NCBI GenBank assembly: GCA_020161395.1
Contig: JAIUOE010000002.1
Coordinates: 372,001-436,000, forward strand
Direction: 5' to 3'
DNA length: 64,000 nucleotides
From: Bacteroidota bacterium
GTDB lineage: Bacteria > Bacteroidota > Ignavibacteria > Ignavibacteriales > Ignavibacteriaceae
Part shown: positions 62,292-64,000 of the stretch, piece after piece
Layout of the letters: every line of letters starts with the position of its first letter
Numbering within the stretch: position 1 is the stretch's first letter
The notes under the pieces: generated by a model
Database searches by the model: none
What the model saw: only the letters and a program-made list of their open reading frames with translations
What the model was told of the DNA's origin: nothing
Translations under genes and position numbers: made by a program

Positions 62292-62786
62292 TTGGATTTT
62301 TTCGCAGAGATTCATCCAAAAGCAGTTCACTACCCGGTCGCTTTGCTCAGCATCTATCCGCTGCTTTTAATTATTTACAACTTTTACAAAAATGAGGTTC
62401 TTGCAAAATCATCACTTTTGATGCTTGCCGGTGGAATCGCCGGTGTGGTATTTGCCCTCTTCACAGGAAACAGTGCGTTTCAATCTTTTGTGCAGGCAAA
62501 TTCGTCACACCCTCAAATAAAGATGATTACCGAACTCATAGAAGTTCATGAGGATTTTGCAACAGCACTTACTTTTGTCTTCTCTGCTGCCTTTGTTCTT
62601 AATTTTCTCTTTTTCGTAAAAATGTACATCAAAAAGGAAACTGATTCGAAGTTTGTCGTAAATGCACCGCGGATTCTTCTTGCCTTATCGGCACTCGGAC
62701 TCTATTTCCTTTATAAGACAGCCGAGATCGGCGGAAAACTTGTTTTCGATTATGGTGTCGGCACCAAAAATTTCCATGTGAATTAA
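62292..62786 (+). CDS. DUF2231 membrane protein
   Basis: A 164-residue protein with four membrane helices. The starting block IHPKAVHYPVALLSIYPLLLIIYNF is typical of DUF2231 (a possible haem-binding family, histidines HPKAVH). The start is TTG. It shares one base with the next start codon. Confidence 0.8.
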   Translation: MDFFAEIHPKAVHYPVALLSIYPLLLIIYNFYKNEVLAKSSLLMLAGGIAGVVFALFTGNSAFQSFVQANSSHPQIKMITELIEVHEDFATALTFVFSAAFVLNFLFFVKMYIKKETDSKFVVNAPRILLALSALGLYFLYKTAEIGGKLVFDYGVGTKNFHVN

Positions 62787-63376
62787 TGAAAAAACTTACC
62801 TTTTTCCTTTTGTTACTTTTATCCTTTAATGCCTTTGCCGGTGATCCGGGTGAAAGCAGAGCGAAGGGCTATTTCTTTGCCCTTGGGGTTGGTCCCCGGG
62901 TTCCTTTCGGCAATTTTAGCTCCAAAACCATAATGGGTTACGGATTCAACGCCGAGCTGTCGTATGTGGACAACAAAATAATGCCCTACTTCATCTTTGG
63001 AAGAATTGGTTTTGAACAGTTCCCGGGCAGTCAGGACTTCTATCAGGATACAGAATATTCCCATTACAGCATGCAATACCTCCCCCTCTCAGTGGGAGTC
63101 AGGCACTACTTCCCGCCGATTCTGAAGAATGTTTTCCTGCTTACCCCTATCGCCGAAGTTTCAGGGTCGATGGTTATCTTTCAGGAACTGCACGATTTTA
63201 AACAGGGAATTAATAAAAACGGTTACATCGAAGACGGTGTCCGGTTTGGGGGAAGTGCCGGATTTGGAGTCTCTGCGTTTGTGCTTGAGGCAATGGCATC
63301 CTATAACATTTATAACGACAGTCACTTCATTTCGTTTGATTTGAGGGTCAGACTTCCTTTGTTTGTTTCATTCTAA
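62786..63376 (+). CDS. Hypothetical outer-membrane beta-barrel protein
   Basis: A 196-residue exported protein with signal peptide (MKKLTFFLLLLLSFNAFAG) and repeated beta strands (YFFALGVGPRVPFGNFS, YLPLSVGVRHYF, FISFDLRVRLPLFVSF). The terminal F is typical of OMP assembly. No further function is seen. The ATG overlaps the previous stop by one base. Confidence 0.75.
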   Translation: MKKLTFFLLLLLSFNAFAGDPGESRAKGYFFALGVGPRVPFGNFSSKTIMGYGFNAELSYVDNKIMPYFIFGRIGFEQFPGSQDFYQDTEYSHYSMQYLPLSVGVRHYFPPILKNVFLLTPIAEVSGSMVIFQELHDFKQGINKNGYIEDGVRFGGSAGFGVSAFVLEAMASYNIYNDSHFISFDLRVRLPLFVSF

Positions 63377-63390
63377 TCAGGAAATTTCAA

Positions 63391-64000
63391 ATGAATTACA
63401 ATTTTCTTCTGTTTTCTCTCGAAAACAATATCGCCACAATTACAATTAACAGGCCGGACAAACTAAACGCCCTCAACGGCGATTTGTTGACCGAATTGGA
63501 AAATCTCATCGATCTTGTAAAAGAAAACATTGAGGTCAAAGTGGTTATTATTACGGGTGCCGGTGAGAAGTCATTTGTCGCAGGTGCTGATATTTCCGAG
63601 CTGGCAAAACTCTCTGTTTCAGAGGCAAGAAAATTTGCTCTCAAGGGTCAGAGAATTTTTTCCAAAATTGAGACTCTCGGAAAACCCGTTATTGCAGCAG
63701 TAAATGGTTTTGCATTGGGTGGCGGCTGTGAACTTGCCCTTGCATGCCATATTCGCTTCGCCTCTGCTAATGCCTTTTTTGGTCAGCCGGAAGTGAACCT
63801 TGGCACTATTCCGGGATACGGCGGTACTCAACGGCTCGCCAGACTCGTGAACACCGGAAGAGCTCTTGAAATGATTCTCGGCGGCGACAGAGTCTCAGCT
63901 TCCGAAGCCTTTGAAATGGGGCTTGCGAATAAAGTATATGAAAAAGAAGAACTCCTCTACAAGACGATGGAATTCGCCCAAAAACTCGTTCAAAAGCCCG
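63391..64000 (+). CDS. Enoyl-CoA hydratase/isomerase, 3' partial
   Basis: Crotonase-fold enzyme; the frame is open to the end of the window, giving 203 of about 260 residues. Blocks are ITINRPDKLNALNGDLL, ITGAGEKSFVAGADI (oxyanion-hole region), GFALGGGCELALACHIRFAS and QPEVNLGTIPGYGGTQRL. Both catalytic glutamates of hydratases (in CELAL and in PEVNLG) are present, so it is predicted to hydrate enoyl-CoA in beta-oxidation. The end lies beyond the window. Confidence 0.93.
   Translation, partial: MNYNFLLFSLENNIATITINRPDKLNALNGDLLTELENLIDLVKENIEVKVVIITGAGEKSFVAGADISELAKLSVSEARKFALKGQRIFSKIETLGKPVIAAVNGFALGGGCELALACHIRFASANAFFGQPEVNLGTIPGYGGTQRLARLVNTGRALEMILGGDRVSASEAFEMGLANKVYEKEELLYKTMEFAQKLVQKP

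Noticed and set aside
1-64000. tRNA, rRNA, prophage or insertion sequence
   Set aside because: I looked for tRNA-like cloverleaf words, integrases, transposases and phage structural genes and recognised none; a tRNAscan-SE run would be needed to exclude a divergent tRNA.

Overview
The window looks like a chromosomal stretch of an Ignavibacteria-like member of the Bacteroidota/Chlorobi supergroup. Four secreted proteins end in a type IX secretion (T9SS) sorting domain with the NYPNPFNP-type signature. Several genes are preceded by TAnnTTTG-type -7 boxes rather than classical -10 boxes. LPS/Kdo genes show a Gram-negative envelope. No ribosomal RNA, tRNA, CRISPR array or insertion sequence was recognised. 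The assignment rests on these features alone, not on a marker-gene search.

Layout. 1-6.8 kb: the end of an AbgT transporter, then on the minus strand an esterase and a TolB-like protein, and the iron operon fur-feoA-feoB-metallo-beta-lactamase. 7-12.4 kb: a secreted CotH-like protein and a polyamine ABC transporter (potA, potB and a fused potC-potD). 12.4-17.9 kb: a tightly packed minus-strand operon (acyl-CoA mutase, UbiA-type prenyltransferase, lipoprotein, CorC-like protein, DCC protein, glycosyltransferase). 18-28.4 kb: mutL, folA-thyA, aroA-M1 peptidase and an ymdB-folD-deoC-hicB-trmH operon. 28.6-33.4 kb: three secreted proteins, two of them T9SS clients. 33.8-39.8 kb: recQ, then metK behind what reads as two tandem SAM-II-type riboswitches, then two paralogous unknown proteins and a small membrane protein. 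39.9-42.3 kb: an AAA-ATPase/PD-(D/E)XK protein and a HEAT-repeat protein. 42.3-49.5 kb: an envelope operon (ridA, acyltransferase, ruvB, kdsA, kdsD, lptC, ostA-like, lptB). 49.6-54.8 kb: mazG, and lon-msrC-dnaX. 55-61 kb: a 1427-residue T9SS surface protein behind a sigma-54 promoter, and an outer-membrane barrel protein. 61-64 kb: truA, a SRPBCC protein, a DUF2231 protein, another barrel protein and the start of an enoyl-CoA hydratase.

How the genes work together. kdsD and kdsA act in Kdo synthesis, and lptC, the OstA-like protein and lptB in moving LPS outward. fur with feoAB forms an iron-responsive uptake unit. folA, thyA and folD serve one-carbon/thymidylate metabolism. metK makes SAM and appears to be controlled by SAM itself.

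The most notable non-coding findings are the tandem SAM-II-like elements with a visible terminator/antiterminator, an A10 slippery run in dnaX with a -1 stop one codon later, the sigma-54 promoter with an upstream inverted repeat, and several families of short intergenic repeats that begin at or inside gene stop codons.
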